Below, in pieces: positions 45,060-56,532 of a DNA stretch of 64,000 bases. The translations under genes and the position numbers were made by a program. Every line of letters begins with the position of its first letter. Position 1 is the stretch's first letter. The notes under the pieces were generated by a model that saw nothing but the letters and a program-made list of their open reading frames with translations, ran no database searches and was not told the DNA's origin. The stretch is taken from assembly GCA_037043455.1 (NCBI GenBank), contig JAWPHD010005546.1:97055-161054 (forward strand), given 5' to 3'. This DNA comes from Cyrtodaria siliqua (Eukaryota > Mollusca > Bivalvia > Adapedonta > Hiatellidae).

Positions 45060-45385
45060 ATCGGTTGAAAAATAAAGGCTGTTACTGGTTCGATCTGGCT
45101 CAGTTTCGAAATTGTCCTAGCTTTCATTGATATTAACAATCTGGTAAAGTTTGGTAAAGATCGGATAGAAAATGAAGGCCCTATCGTCCTAAAGCATTTT
45201 AAACTAAATCAATGGCAATCACTCCGCTGTTACTGGTCCGAGCTTTCATTTATATTAAAAATCTTGTAAAGCTTGGTAAAGATCGGATGAAAAATGGAGG
45301 TCCCTTCGTCCTGACGATAAAAACGTTAACGACGGACGGACGATTGACATCCCATAAGGTCTGCTGGTTCTAGACTATTAATAAA
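45060..45385 (+). repeat. Decayed Helitron-like 3' part with ~160 bp units
   Basis: GGCTGTTACTGGTTCGATCT, AAATGAAGGCCCTATCGTC and ACTCCGCTGTTACTGG repeat the array at 34960-36680. They are followed by GACGGACGGACGATTGAC and GGTCTGCTGGTTCTAGACTA, a mutated form of the terminal hairpin region. A T-arm-like GGGTTCAAATC lies just upstream on the minus strand (about 45024). Confidence 0.65.
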
Positions 45386-46493
45386 GCAGAATAGGCATTT
45401 GTAACCAAACCCATGCACTAACTGTGTTGATAACATACGATAACTGTGGTAACATGTTCTTGATCATAATATCAAGACGAATATCAAGACGAGATGCACA
45501 TCATACCCCGACACCCTATAATTATATTACTTGTCAAGACTAGATGTTGATAGTCAGACACACACTAACGTTTGATTTATCTTCCAAATAAGAAACAGCG
45601 ATCACTCGAGAGCTTTTATTATTCATTTGATCTTAAGGTCAAACAATATGCGCGTATTGGCAAAACACCAAGTTCAAGATAAAAACACCATAATGTTTAA
45701 GTGGAGTGAGGCAATACATTATGATCGGGAATTATCAATTTGACCATAATGTCAAAATGTTGTGCGCATCTTGGCATGATATCAAATCATCTGTTAAGTT
45801 TACATCGAGCGTTGGGAATCAATGTTGCGTTCCCTGTGGAAAAAACCGTTTCGTATTAGTTATAGCTCATTTGTTCGAATTTAAAGAAATTACGTCTTGG
45901 TCAGAGACAAATACCGCAGACATCGTTAATTTACTTTTAGAATGAGTGATATATTTCTACCTAAAATGCAACTCATTAAGGCTCTGGCTTTCTTTTATCT
46001 GCTAAGGAGAAGTAGTTAAACTCGCCCACTTTCTAGCGGCTTTCTTGTTTATGACAGCAACTTTCTGGATTGACAACTGTTGCACTGCAAACAGCTAGTG
46101 AAACAGAACCCGATTTATCTCATTTCTTATATTTGTGGAGTTTGTATTAAATAAAATTTCACCACGTTTAAACAGTGAGATTGATAAACAAACGTGGTCG
46201 ATACCTATTGCGGAAATGCGTTTAAATAAAGATAACAAGTTACTAGACATATAGTTAATACAACTGTTAAATATAGAAACATCAAGACGATTTTAATGAT
46301 CCCTAAATCGGCTTCCCCCTAAAGTACAACCCATTCTGTTTTGTTTATCTTGCACATTGTATACCCTTTACCCATTAGAGCTGCGATAATCGGAGCTCTT
46401 ATGGTGTGTACCTATCATAGAGCTACGATGCCATCCTTTATAGAATAAGTAGTTATCGGGGTCGATCCCATCAAGAGAAGTTTCTGAAGACAT
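45386..46493. other. No feature recognised
   Basis: A 79-codon open frame at 45706-45945 with four cysteines has no identifiable family. AATATCAAGACGA is duplicated near 45470-45490. Confidence 0.4.
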
Positions 46494-46888
46494 CAAGCAT
46501 TGCCTGCATAAACTACCGTCAAAGTTCAATAGATTACACCTTAAATACCACCCGTGCATGCATAAAACTCACCAAAGAAAATAATAACTCATCGATCTAG
46601 GCATATTCGTACGACTGTCCATGTTTTTGAAGCAGACTTTTTCTGGAATGTTAACATTGCATATTTGGAAAATTAAACTTATGTTTCCAAATACGGAACG
46701 AGACATCACATGAGAACGAGATTATTTCAAACGTAAACGATGGAAATGTCGAAGATTAACAGCGGCCTTCAATTACCGGCAATTTCGGCATGTATTTCCT
46801 TTCTTTGGTGAGTTTTATGCATGCAGCTGTGGTATTTAAGGTTCGCTCCACTGAAATACCTTGGTTGTTTATGCAGGCATTGCGTGAT
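46494..46888. repeat. Inverted repeat, ~92 bp arms
   Basis: Arms at 46494-46585 and 46797-46888 share GCATTGCCTGCATAAAC, ACCTTAAATACCAC and GCATGCATAAAACTCACCAA in opposite orientation with limited mismatch. The 211 bp centre contains a smaller pair, TTTGGAAA/TTTCCAAA. Overlapping open frames are not conserved. Confidence 0.88.
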
Positions 46889-47309
46889 GCATTCTATAAC
46901 CTCGACGGAAATGTGTGTGCGGGGGTCGGTACGGGGTCGGATAATTAAAGCACAAGGAATCATGGCTCGTTGGTAGGTACATACTACAATAAAAACCTGT
47001 ATTCTCTACCTGTGCCAACAACTGTGTGTATTCATCAAACAAATTACAATGTAGGTACATTATTTTAATAACCTACTTACCATTAGTTATATAAATTGAT
47101 CATTAACAATTACCATTCTGCTTAGCGTTTGTGACCATTTTCTAAAAGCAATCAGTACCGGCCTTCAAATATGTCAATTGTCAAGTGATTAACAAGCTCA
47201 AAGTTGTTTTCCAATTAGATATTACCTCTTATAAGTAAAGAGTGGTTCAAAATAAGTATAGTGTTTATCTATGAACTTAGTGTCAAACTGAAAGCAATTG
47301 TCCAAAGCA
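46889..47309. other. No feature recognised
   Basis: Non-coding sequence between the inverted repeat and a Penelope fragment. Confidence 0.4.
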
Positions 47310-47960
47310 ATATACAAAGATCGGATAGGGAAAGTAGCATTCAAGGAGGACAGTCAACCACAAAACACAGAAACAAACTCGCAAACAGACAAACATGAAG
47401 GCAAAAGTAATAATAAATGCAAACGACATCTCAAACACAAAAGGGTTGACAATAGGCTTGGAACGGTCAGTGGCAAAGAAGGTCACTGGGGCTTTAAACC
47501 GGTTTTAGGGTGCACCAGACCTCACACTTACCCTACCTAATGTCATCCCATTAAAACAGGACAGGGTAAATAAAGAAATCCCCGCCATGATATAATCTCT
47601 AACCAACAAGGCAGAATCAATAGGCAATATAAGTAAACATATAGTCGTATAATACAAACAAACAATAGCCTAGAAAGGTACTCAATGACTTGGCAGAAGG
47701 CAGAGCAACAAGAGAATAAACCATTAAGGGCACAACAAGAAAGATCATAGACAAACATCAAACGCCACCGTCCCAATGGGATTTAGGTAGGCGTCATCAT
47801 AGGTTCCACAGCCTGTCCGATCATCGTACAATTAAAGAGGAAAGCATAGTGGCAAACTGTAAAAGGGTCCACCATCAACCATGCAGTACGTTGCAAAATG
47901 ATAGGGTCATAGCCTATTTTGGTAAACTTTTTACAAAATGATATATAGGGTCCTATAGAA
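47310..47960 (-). mobile_element. Penelope-type element, 3' fragment
   Basis: The minus strand reads the last RT codons (a region homologous to 25280-25400, coding YDPIILQRTAWLMVDPFTVC) and then the 3' region and tail, ending at 47310 with CTACTTTCCCTATCCGAT. It is nearly collinear with 7098-7750. It lies back to back with further Penelope pieces at 48055 and 48695. Confidence 0.8.
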
Positions 47961-48054
47961 ACCACAGCGTCCGAACGCAATGGCATCGTAGGTCCGCACT
48001 GTACTGCAAACAAGGACTTGAAACTACAATGAAATAGACAAAATACAACAGAAA

Positions 48055-48250
48055 GGGTGGTGAAGACAGGGTTACCGACTTGGAACGGTCAGTAGGCAAT
48101 AAGACCTACTGGTTAGCTTGAATCGATTTTATATGCGCACAATCCTCGCTATTATCCTGTCTTCAGCGCCCAAATAGACAAGACAGTGTAAACAAAACTA
48201 AATCCCATCAAAGGAAATCTCTAACAATAAAGTCCACATCCAGAGAAACC
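48055..48250 (-). repeat. Diverged Penelope-type 3' fragment
   Basis: GGTTACCGACTTGGAACGGT, CAGTAGGCAATAAGACCTAC (in part) and AGACAGTGTAAACAAAACTA follow the order of the minus-strand Penelope copies with about one difference in four, suggesting a separate subfamily. Confidence 0.6.
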
Positions 48251-48694
48251 TACTAAAGATATACATACAAAATAATAAACATCTCAGGATGTATCCAGAA
48301 TCGTACTGAACAACCATAGTAGTTGCAGCTAAAGAGAAAGAGAAGACCAATCTAGGGTACGACCAGAAAACCCGAGGGACGAAAGCTCATGCACCCACCT
48401 CCCTTAGTTGGGGTTTCAGTAGGTACAATCAAGTTTAACAAAGATACTATGAATAAATCACATAACCATAGTAGAAACGCATTACTGAAGGTAATATGAG
48501 TCACAAACTTAGAACTGAATTGAACTGTTCAGCTTTTCATTATGTATCAGATAAAATGACATACTGCTGACTTATATGTTTAAATCTAAGGCAGACAGTG
48601 AACTTTTACATCTATATTGCATGCATGTGCCGAAAACTTGGAAATGAATTTTCAATCTCAAATTGAAATGCACAGTTTGAAATCCATACTCAGG
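48251..48694. other. No feature recognised
   Basis: Possibly the continuation of the diverged Penelope copy (GACCAGAAAACCCGAGGGAC, GGGTTTCAGTAGGTAC), but no protein similarity can be read. Confidence 0.35.
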
Positions 48695-49775
48695 TATGCT
48701 AAGTAAAATCTTTGCAAAATGTTATTATCGTAACACTGATCTTCTTTCCAAATATAAAAGCAATTTAAGAACTTATCTGCGACAAGGACTATCACAACCT
48801 TACTTCTATGGTGACGTGATTTACAAACTTCGTAAGATCCTTGATCATTATTTTTTTTTATATTTTTTTTTTATGGGGCTGGCGTGGCGCAGTCGTTAGC
48901 GCGGCGGATTTGTAACCTGAGGCCCCGGGTTCAATCCTCTGTGGTGCCACTGGGTTCCGTCGATGTGTTCTTGGGCAAGACACGTTCCCTTAGCCTCGTC
49001 CGTCGGATGGGGACGTAAACCGGGCGGTCCCGTGTATCGGTCTATCCACCGAGCACGTTAAAGAATCATAGGAATCTATTCGATAATAAGAGTAGGGCAG
49101 GTTCCTGGATTCCTATGTATCCTCCCCCTCTCTCTGGGGCGGCTCTAAATAACCTATACTGTGTTGATGAGCCGTTAAACAACATTCGATTCAATTCATG
49201 ATGATTTTCATACTATCTTTGTTAAACTTGTTAAACGGTTTACCAAAAGAGGTTATGACCCTATCAATTTGCAACGCACTGCATGCTTAGTGGTGGACCC
49301 ATGTACAGTTGGCCGCTATGCTTTCCTCTTAATTGGGCGATGACCGGACAGGTTATGGACCCTATGATTCCCAAATACTAAAAGCCCAAAAGGACAGTGA
49401 CGTTTTGATGTTTGTCTGCAATCTTGTCTTGTCGTGCCCTCAATGATTTGTTCTCCTGTTGCTCTGGATTCTGCCAGGTCATTGAGTAGCTTCTTTATGG
49501 TATTCTAGGTGTTTTGTATTGATTTTTACACGAGCATCTTTGTGTTTTACTTATATTGCATATTAATGGTGCCTTGTTGGTTAGGGAATAGTTCATGGCG
49601 GGGATTTCTTTATTTACACTGTCTCCATTTTATTGGGTTGAAGTAGGGTTAGTGTGAGGTTTGGTGCACCCTAGAACCTGGTTTAAACCCCATCGGCCTT
49701 TTTTGCCACTGACCGTTCCAATGCGGTAGCCCTATTGTCAACCGTTTCATGTTTGTGATGTCTTATTTGGCCTTT
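48695..49775 (+). mobile_element. Penelope-type element, 3' half, interrupted by a SINE
   Basis: The RT C-terminal part starts with codons for KSNLRTYLRQGLSQPYFYGD and is cut at about 48850. After the SINE it resumes with the frame for FHTIFVKLVKRFTKRGYDP. The 3' region (GTTCATGGCGGGGATTTC) and tail (TTTGCCACTGACCGTTCCAA) follow to about 49775. Frameshifts are present. Together with the minus copies upstream it forms a tail-to-tail arrangement typical of partial Penelope insertions. Confidence 0.78.
48875..49198 (+). mobile_element. tRNA-Thr-like SINE inside Penelope
   Basis: The head GGGGCTGGCGTGGCGCAGTC, AGCGCGGCGGATTTGTAACC and CCGGGTTCAATCC has a TGT anticodon in a seven-base loop, pointing to tRNA-Thr. 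The body includes TGTGTTCTTGGGCAAGACAC and the 3' end GAGCCGTTAAACAACATTCG. It interrupts a Penelope RT. The left flank GATCATTATTTT and the right flank GATGATTTT look like an imperfect target-site duplication. Confidence 0.88.
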
Positions 49776-50094
49776 TATTCATCTTTAAAGTTGAAACAAA
49801 ACAAACTATTTCTTATATTCATGATAATAGGTTTAAGGAATACAGATGTTATCATAAATCACTGTCGGCATTATGCGATCAGTTAGAAGACATACACCAA
49901 TATTACAGCTAAGGTTACTTTAAAACAAACAATAACATCATAAAAAAGCTCTGAAAGGCGTGTATTGTATTTATATAAATTAGTTGAAATAAACTGCGTT
50001 TAAAATCATATTGTACAAAGGATGTGTTCGTTTTGTTCGTAGTTTATAGTGTTATCGTAGACAAAGTACACGTCGTTATAGATAGGCTTAGTAA
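49776..50094. other. No feature recognised
   Basis: AT-rich sequence between the Penelope tail and the start of the LINE. Confidence 0.4.
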
Positions 50095-52885
50095 TCAAAT
50101 TATTACATCATCATTCACAAGACAAGTTTGGAATTATAAAAAATGGTGATTTTATCAAATTAAACAGACTCATAGAAGATACTGATTGGTCCTTTCTTCA
50201 TAATCATGATTTAGCAGTTGCGAGCAATGATTTTTACGAGTAAGTTTATGGAATTAATTCAAATATGCATACCCTCTAAACAAGTAACTATACGACCGAA
50301 TGATAAACCTTGGTATGATTCTGAGATTCGTCGAACTTCAAGACAACGTGACCGAAAAAAACGTATCGCAATTAAATCTCGTTCTAATTCGGATTGGATA
50401 TCATACAAACGTCTCAGAAATAATGTTAATAATTTAAAAACAAATATGCAAAAGAACGTTTTTTTCAATAATATAGAAAGTACATTAATCGATTCCAGTT
50501 CAAACAATCCTCGTCAATATTGGAAAATTTTAAAACACCTTATTAGGTCAAACAAGCATTCTGAAACTATAACCCCATTTAAAACGACATTATCGAACGG
50601 AGAAGTAATATATTCTGTATCTGATATTGATAAAGCAAACTGTTTAAATGATGTTTTTGTTTAAATTGCCTCAATCGGTGAAACGAACGCAGTTTTACCA
50701 AATTGTGTTACAAAAACAGATGCCTGTTTAGACAATATTTCTGTTACAGAATCAGAAATTATGGATATTTTAAAAATATTAGACGTTAACAAAGCAACAG
50801 GAAATGATGGAATAAGTCAAACAGTACTGAAAGAAACAGCTGTAACGATTTGCAAACCTCTTTGTATTTTATATAATAGATCGTTGAACGAATTTTATTT
50901 TCCGGACATTTGGAAATTTGCAAACGTTATGCCACTTTTTAAAAGAGGTCTTACATTTTACATTTATATCGACTAATTATAGACCGATCTCGCTGCTAAG
51001 TTGTGCAGGGAAAGTTTTTGAACGGGTCGTTTATAAGTTTATTTATAACCATTTACATATGAATAACTTATTTTTCAAAAAATCAATCTGGTTTTCTCAC
51101 AGGCCATTCGACAGTTCATCACTTGTCGATACATATCATAATATTTGTCAAGCTTTTGACGCCAAACAATATACGTGTATTGTATTCGCAGATATCTCTA
51201 GAGCTTTGATAGGGTATGGCATAAGCGCTTTTATTAAACTTAAGCAAATGGAGTACATGGTAAATTACTTTCTTGGATTGAAAGTAATATAATAATAATA
51301 GAAGGCAACAAGTATTTGTCGGAAAACGCGTATTCTGAAATCAAAAACATAACCGCGGGCGTTCCTCAAGGCTCTGTGCTCGGACCCCTTTTGTTTTTAA
51401 TATATGTTAATGATATATCCGAAAATATGTTAAGCATAGCTCGTTTGTTTGCCGATGATAGTTCTTTTTCAGTATCCACTTCAAGAATTGATGATATGGA
51501 GGTATTCTAAACCATGATTTAAACATTGTTTCAAATTGGTCAAAAACATGGTTAGTTCAGTTAAACGCCAGTAAAACTGAAGCATTATTTTTTCAAAAAA
51601 ACAATGAATAGCGTCGGCCTAATCTTATTTTAAACAACACCCAGTTGTCGTTTGTTAAACACCATAAACATTAGCTTACTTTCAGCATGATGGCAAATGG
51701 CATATGCATATCGAAAATATCTCTCTTTCGGCTTCCAAAATCATTGGAAATATGAGGCTTTTGAAATTTACACTAAGTCGTAAGGCATTAAATCAAACTT
51801 ATTTATCGTATGTCCGTCCAATCTTAGAATATACTGCTATTGTTTGGATGGCTGCAGCGAATATGAAAAAATAAACTTGAAAAAATACAGTATGAAGCTG
51901 CACTAATTGTGACCGGTCTTACCCGTTCGGTATCTATTGTTAATTTAATGAATGAAATAGGATGGTTAACGTTATCAGAACGGCGTAAGTTCAAAAAATT
52001 TCTGAAAAACGGAACAGTGCCTGAATACCTGGCAAATCTACTGCCAAGAACAGTAGCGGACGAAACTACATATCCCCTCAGGAACGCAGAACATTTCTCG
52101 AGGGCTTCAGTTAGAACCTCTATTTTTATGAATTCATTTATTCCATCAGCTATGAAACTCTGGAATGATTTACCTTTAGATATTAGAAATTCAGGCTCAT
52201 TAAACACATTCAAAGGTCAGCTTATGCGAATAATGTTTACTAATTCAAATGTTCCTAGTTTTTACTTTTCTGGTGTACGTTTTTTTTCTGTTATGCATGC
52301 TAGGATAAGAAATTCATGTAGTAATCTCAATAATGACCTTTTCAAAATCATTTACGCGAATCGCCTCAATGCATTTGCGGTCAGGGTAATGAAGATGCAA
52401 ATCATTTCTTCTTTGAATGTATGCAATTCAATGTTAAAAGGCTCGAACTTTTCCAGTCAACACGTTCGTTTCATCCTTTAAGCTCAAATACATTATTGTT
52501 TGGAAGATAAGATCTTACAACACAAGAAAATGGTTTTATTTTTAATTCTGTTCAAAACTTTATTAGAGATAGTCATCGATTTACTTAAGTTTGCCATTAC
52601 ATTTTATCTGTCTAATCAACCCGAGCAATGTTACATGTGTTGCATTATTCTTTCTTCAACTTCTACTTTTTCTTTAATTCTATTTTTCTATTTTCTTATT
52701 ATCTTAACATCTTCTACTACATATCATGTTGTTGTTAATCCAGTTTATTGATACGTGTTAATAGCTATTGCCATTCATTATATTTGTTAAAACTACATTA
52801 TAGGGAAGGGCCGTAACTAATGTGGGCACTTGTGGCCCGACCCGATTGCATTGTACTTGTACATATATGGCAATAAAATATGTTT
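50095..52885 (+). mobile_element. 5'-truncated non-LTR retrotransposon (I/Jockey or CR1-like)
   Basis: The RT and C-terminal parts of ORF2 are present. The apurinic endonuclease and ORF1 are not. The 3' end is a short non-coding region ending CAATAAAATATGTTTAAAT. No target duplication is visible, because the 5' junction is not sharp. Confidence 0.82.
50120..52481 (+). pseudogene. ORF2 (reverse transcriptase) remnant of the LINE
   Basis: The frame starts with codons for RQVWNYKNGDFIKLNRLI and DTDWSF, then shifts near 50240 and reads VTIRPNDKPWYDSEIRRTSR. A TAA interrupts at about 50662, after which IASIGETNA and LDVNKATGNDGISQTVLKE continue. After a further shift near 50960 come NYRPISLLSCAGKVFERV and FADISRA. 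Next are a deletion around 51210 that removed the end of that motif, VPQGSVLGPLLFLIYVNDI, and the catalytic-type LFADDSS. After another shift the thumb region reads NWSKTWLVQLNASKTEALFF. The C-terminal part (51909-52481) has TRSVSIVNLMNEIGW, NSFIPSAMKLWNDLP and HARIRNSCSNLNNDLF. At least four frame breaks and one stop make it non-functional. The motifs are those of Jockey/CR1-group RTs; I cannot separate these two. Confidence 0.85.
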
Positions 52886-53532
52886 AAATCATAGGCTTCG
52901 AATATCTCATTTTAACCCGTTTCTAATTTTATATACTAAAGCAAAAAAGAAACGAAATTCGGGAATTTCGTATGTATAATATGCTGCAGTTAATCGAATC
53001 GTACATTGCTGCATTAGACCTCTCATTTCAAAAAAATACCAAACCACAAAATAGCACACTAAATGTTTCTCTTCACATTTGTATTATTGATAGAATACGC
53101 GTTTGGCTCAAGCAGTTGGGAAAACTAAGGTCTTAAAAAAATGCAATATCTTTCAGATTTTCAATGCGGAACTTTCCTTTCCTTAACTAACTGCAAACTT
53201 TTTTTCACAAAACATCTTGATATTTATTTGTAATATTATTTGGAATTGTGCTGAATATACATAATATTACAGAGATTACCAAGTAGCGTTTCATTTTCCC
53301 TTTAGCATTTGTTTAGTAGATATAAATGTATTTTATATATTATAATTCAGTATTCACTGTAAGTGTACATACCTCTTAGAAAAGTCCTCTGACTTCGTCT
53401 TTAAATATAAAATTGAAATAAATTTCCAGAAGAATCTCACGTTACTTTATCGATGATCACTATAGAACATAACTGTACAATATGACATAAACAACAGCTT
53501 GCGCTTATCGGCATATCAATTACAATTCTACA

Positions 53533-53799
53533 GCATTACGTGTTCCCGCATTAATTCCATTAAGCGATGGGAAAGATTATATTAGCAGGATTTTATAACG
53601 GATATTTCGACAATAAAACATGTTTATAGACATTTTTTAGGGAACAATTGCTTAAATAATAGGGTAAGTGTGATGTTTTGTGCTCCCTGTTTAAAATTAC
53701 TAAGCCGAAAGTAAGGTTTTAGTTCATACTCCAGCCGTTTCGGCTTCTTTGAGAAGGGGTTGGATTGGGTATGAAAGTTAATACTCGGACCACGTAATG
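53533..53799 (+). mobile_element. CATTACGTGG MITE, copy 5
   Basis: CATTACGTGTTCCCGC and GGACCACGTAATG form the ends. The interior matches copies 2 and 4 but contains an extra AGGGTAAGTGTGATGTTTTG segment identical in style to the Penelope tail (25670-25690), suggesting a small nested fragment or template switch. A CTTCTTTGAGAAG hairpin is intact. Confidence 0.85.
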
Positions 53800-53921
53800 G
53801 TACTTTATACTCGTAAAAATAAGTTGCAAGGGTTGATCAATAAGTAAGGAAAACACACGCCTATATTTATTTAAGCATAATATATGAATTGCAAATTCAA
53901 GCTCAAGTCGTAAATAGTATA

Positions 53922-54360
53922 TACTCAAGGATAAAGAAACGCAACTAGAGATTTCCGCTAAATACTGTACAATGTAAACAATGCTGCTGTTAAGAGAATG
54001 GTATATGGGTACATAAGATCATTCCTTTCGGAAAAAAACATAACTAAACCAACACATAACACACCAAATAGAATACATTTAAAGTTTGATTTTTGACAAG
54101 CAACTGAGCAAACTTTGGATGTAAAAGATTGAGATATCGTTACGTTAAATACAGTACTGAAATGTCCCCATTTTTCATAGATAAGCTTCAACATTTATGG
54201 ATTTCTTGTTACAAAGTGTACTGTAATAAAAAGGTCTACAACATCAGAGTTTTATCCTTTCTCTAAATATCTGCAACCCCCATGTACAAAACTTCGGATT
54301 TTGTTTGAATAGTATCTGGAATATAGTGTGCAGTATATACATTATACGAGTAGCCGAAGT
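53922..54360. mobile_element. Mariner-family MITE nested in the mariner element
   Basis: The left end is TACTCAAGGATAAAGAAACG. The interior aligns in reverse with 44-520 through AATGCTGCTGTTAA, AACACATAACACACC, AAGCTTCAACATTTATG and AAAGTGTACTGT. The right inverted end is decayed. Confidence 0.7.
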
Positions 54361-55134
54361 AACTGTCATAAAAATACGTGATTTGTGTGAGACTTCATTT
54401 AGACTTCATGTATTAAAAATAATATAATTTCAATTTCACTTTAAATGACATGTTTAATTAGTTGCATGCTATTTTCAAATTATGTTACCTATATATTTCT
54501 ATTGCCGTACGGTTTTACCTAAAACCAAAATAATAAGATAAAATAATAAGACAAAATGATAAAAAGTTATTGTTACTGCACATCACATACAATATAAAGA
54601 TATCTTTAGTCAACATGTATGTGTTTTTTTGTCACTGTTTGCAAATGTGTGAGATTTGCCCCAAAATCCTACTATAATTACATTTTTCAAATTTAGTTTA
54701 ATAATAAAGTATTTGAACTTATTTTTATAGATGAGCGGAACATAACAATACCTGCAGCTGATGTTTTGAGCTGGATGTTTCATAAATTGTCATGATAATT
54801 TCACTAAAATTGAGAAAACCGAAAAATGGAAAAGAAAAAAACATATTGCACCTTTCGACGTCCACACCTGGACAAATCCGAAAACTATAACTTTAAACGG
54901 CAATGTATAAGCAGTTTTAACTTAATATATGCTGCGGTTATTTTTTATAACTGGAGATATTTGCTTCAAATCGCATTATTTCCGATTTTTCAAAAATATG
55001 AGCGCAACAAAATTATGAAGCACATTATTTTTGATGTCATATTTTATTATATGGAAGAAATCATTAGACCTGCTATTTAAATGAACATATTCGAGGTAAA
55101 GTTCAATATTTAATTAAATTACAAAATGAAAGTG

Positions 55135-56335
55135 TTATGTTCTAAGTTGAACATCTCTTGTACAAAAATAATAACACCCATTCTTCAATTGCATTCCCTC
55201 AAAGTAATCCCCATGAACAGATATACACATTTTTAAACGACAAATCCAATCATGGAACGCTTTCTTGTACGCTTCTCTGGGTATACTAGCAAGGCACTGT
55301 AAAACTGCTACCCGAGTTCTCTGGGTATACTAGCAAGGCACTGCTACCCGAGTTCTCTGGGTATACCAGCAAGGCACTGTAAAACTGCTACCCGAGTTCT
55401 CTGGGTGTACCAGCAAGGCACTGTAAAACTGCTACCCGAGTTCTCTGGGTGTACTAGCAAGGCACTGTAAAACTGCTACCCGAGTTCTCTGGGTATACCA
55501 GCAAGGCACTGTAAAACTGCTACCCGAGTTCTCTGGGTATACCAGCAAGTCACTGTAAAACTGCTACCCGAGTTCTCTGGGTGTACCAGCAAGGCACTGT
55601 AAAACTGCTACCCGAGTTCTCTGGGTATACCAGCAAGGCACTGTAAAACTGCTACCCGAGTTCTCTGGGTGTACCAGCAAGGCACTGTAAAACTGCTACC
55701 CGAGTTCTCTGGGTGTACTAGCAAGGCACTGTAAAACTGCTACCCGAGTTCTCTGGGTATACTAGCAAGGCACTGTAAAACTGCTACCCGAGTTCTCTGG
55801 GTATACCATCAAGGCACTGTAAAACTGCTACCCGAGTTCTCTGGGTATACCAGCAAGGCACTGTAAAACTGCTACCCGAGTTCTCTGGGTATACCAGCAA
55901 GGCACTGTAAAACTGCTACCCGAGTTCTCTGGGTATACCAGCAAGGCACTGTAAAACTGCTACCCGAGTTCTCTGGGTATACTAGCAAGGCACTGTAAAA
56001 CTGCTACCCGAGTTCTCTGGGTATACTAGCAAGGCACTGTAAAACTGCTACCCGAGTTCTCTGGGTATACTAGCAAGGCACTGTAAAACTGCTACCCGAG
56101 GTTTTCAGCGCTGTATATATTTTCCCAGATAAATGTTTTTTAAGTCGAGAAACAAGTAAAAGTAACAAGGGGCAAGATCTGGCAAGGTCTGGGGAGTATG
56201 TGTGTTGTGGTAGAAATGTAACCTTTTTTATTGTCCAGTAAAATCATAACAGTATGCGCCTTGCGTTCTGGAGCATCGCAATAGTTTGATATGCTGCAAG
56301 CTTGTTGCCGGTCGGCGTTTGAAGATGTAAAGTTC
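55135..56335 (-). pseudogene. Mariner-family transposase remnant
   Basis: On the minus strand the sequence near 56160-56240 encodes YSPDLA and then LKKHLSGK, the block that precedes the third catalytic residue region in mariner transposases. After the 44 bp array the frame gives VAVLQCLASIPREAYKKAF, DWICRLKMCISVHG and DYFEGMQLKNG, and stops at 55135. This is the C-terminal third of a ~345-residue protein. The N-terminal DNA-binding part and the first catalytic residues are absent or unreadable, and at least one stop and one shift lie between the blocks. Nineteen copies of a 44 bp unit, not a multiple of three, separate the two halves. The protein is therefore dead. The family call from YSPDL, LKKHLSGK and YFEG is confident. 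Confidence 0.82.
55273..56100. repeat. 44 bp minisatellite, 19 copies
   Basis: The unit TTCTCTGGGTATACCAGCAA plus GGCACTGTAAAACTGCTACCCGAG in two parts repeats 19 times. The second copy lacks 8 bp. Variants are limited to GTATAC/GTGTAC, CCAGC/CTAGC and two singletons. Each unit can form a hairpin between TACCCGAG and CTCTGGGTA. The unit is derived from transposase codons (VAVLQCLASIPRE on the minus strand). Confidence 0.97.
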
Positions 56336-56532
56336 TATTTTTTTAAAAAAATCTCTTGTTAAATGCTGCATTGACTAATATGTTTGGAATTACCCTTGCG
56401 TAAATTGTCATGTGAAACCCGTGGGCACTTACACAGCTAAAGGACAAGTTGCAGTACAATCGGAAAGCTCCTCGTACAACAGTTCCCAGAAACAGAAATT
56501 CCCGAGCTGCGTTTCTTTTTTTCTTTAGTATA

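Larger units (their letters stand above)
52934..56530 (-). mobile_element. Mariner-like transposon, defective, with nested insertions
   Basis: The left end TACTAAAGCAAAAAAGAAAC and the right end GTTTCTTTTTTTCTTTAGTA are inverted repeats that continue into CTCGGGAATTTC/GAAATTCCCGAG. TA flanks both sides (52932-52933 and 56531-56532). The transposase remnant is on the minus strand near the right end. Nested inside are a CATTACG MITE (53533-53799), a MITE of the mariner's own family (53922-54360), and a 44 bp array that grew within the transposase. An equivalent left part lies at 1365-2263. Confidence 0.7.

Noticed and set aside
55273..56100. The 44 bp array as a CRISPR-like array
   Set aside because: There are no unique spacers between the copies, the DNA is eukaryotic, and the unit comes from transposase codons.
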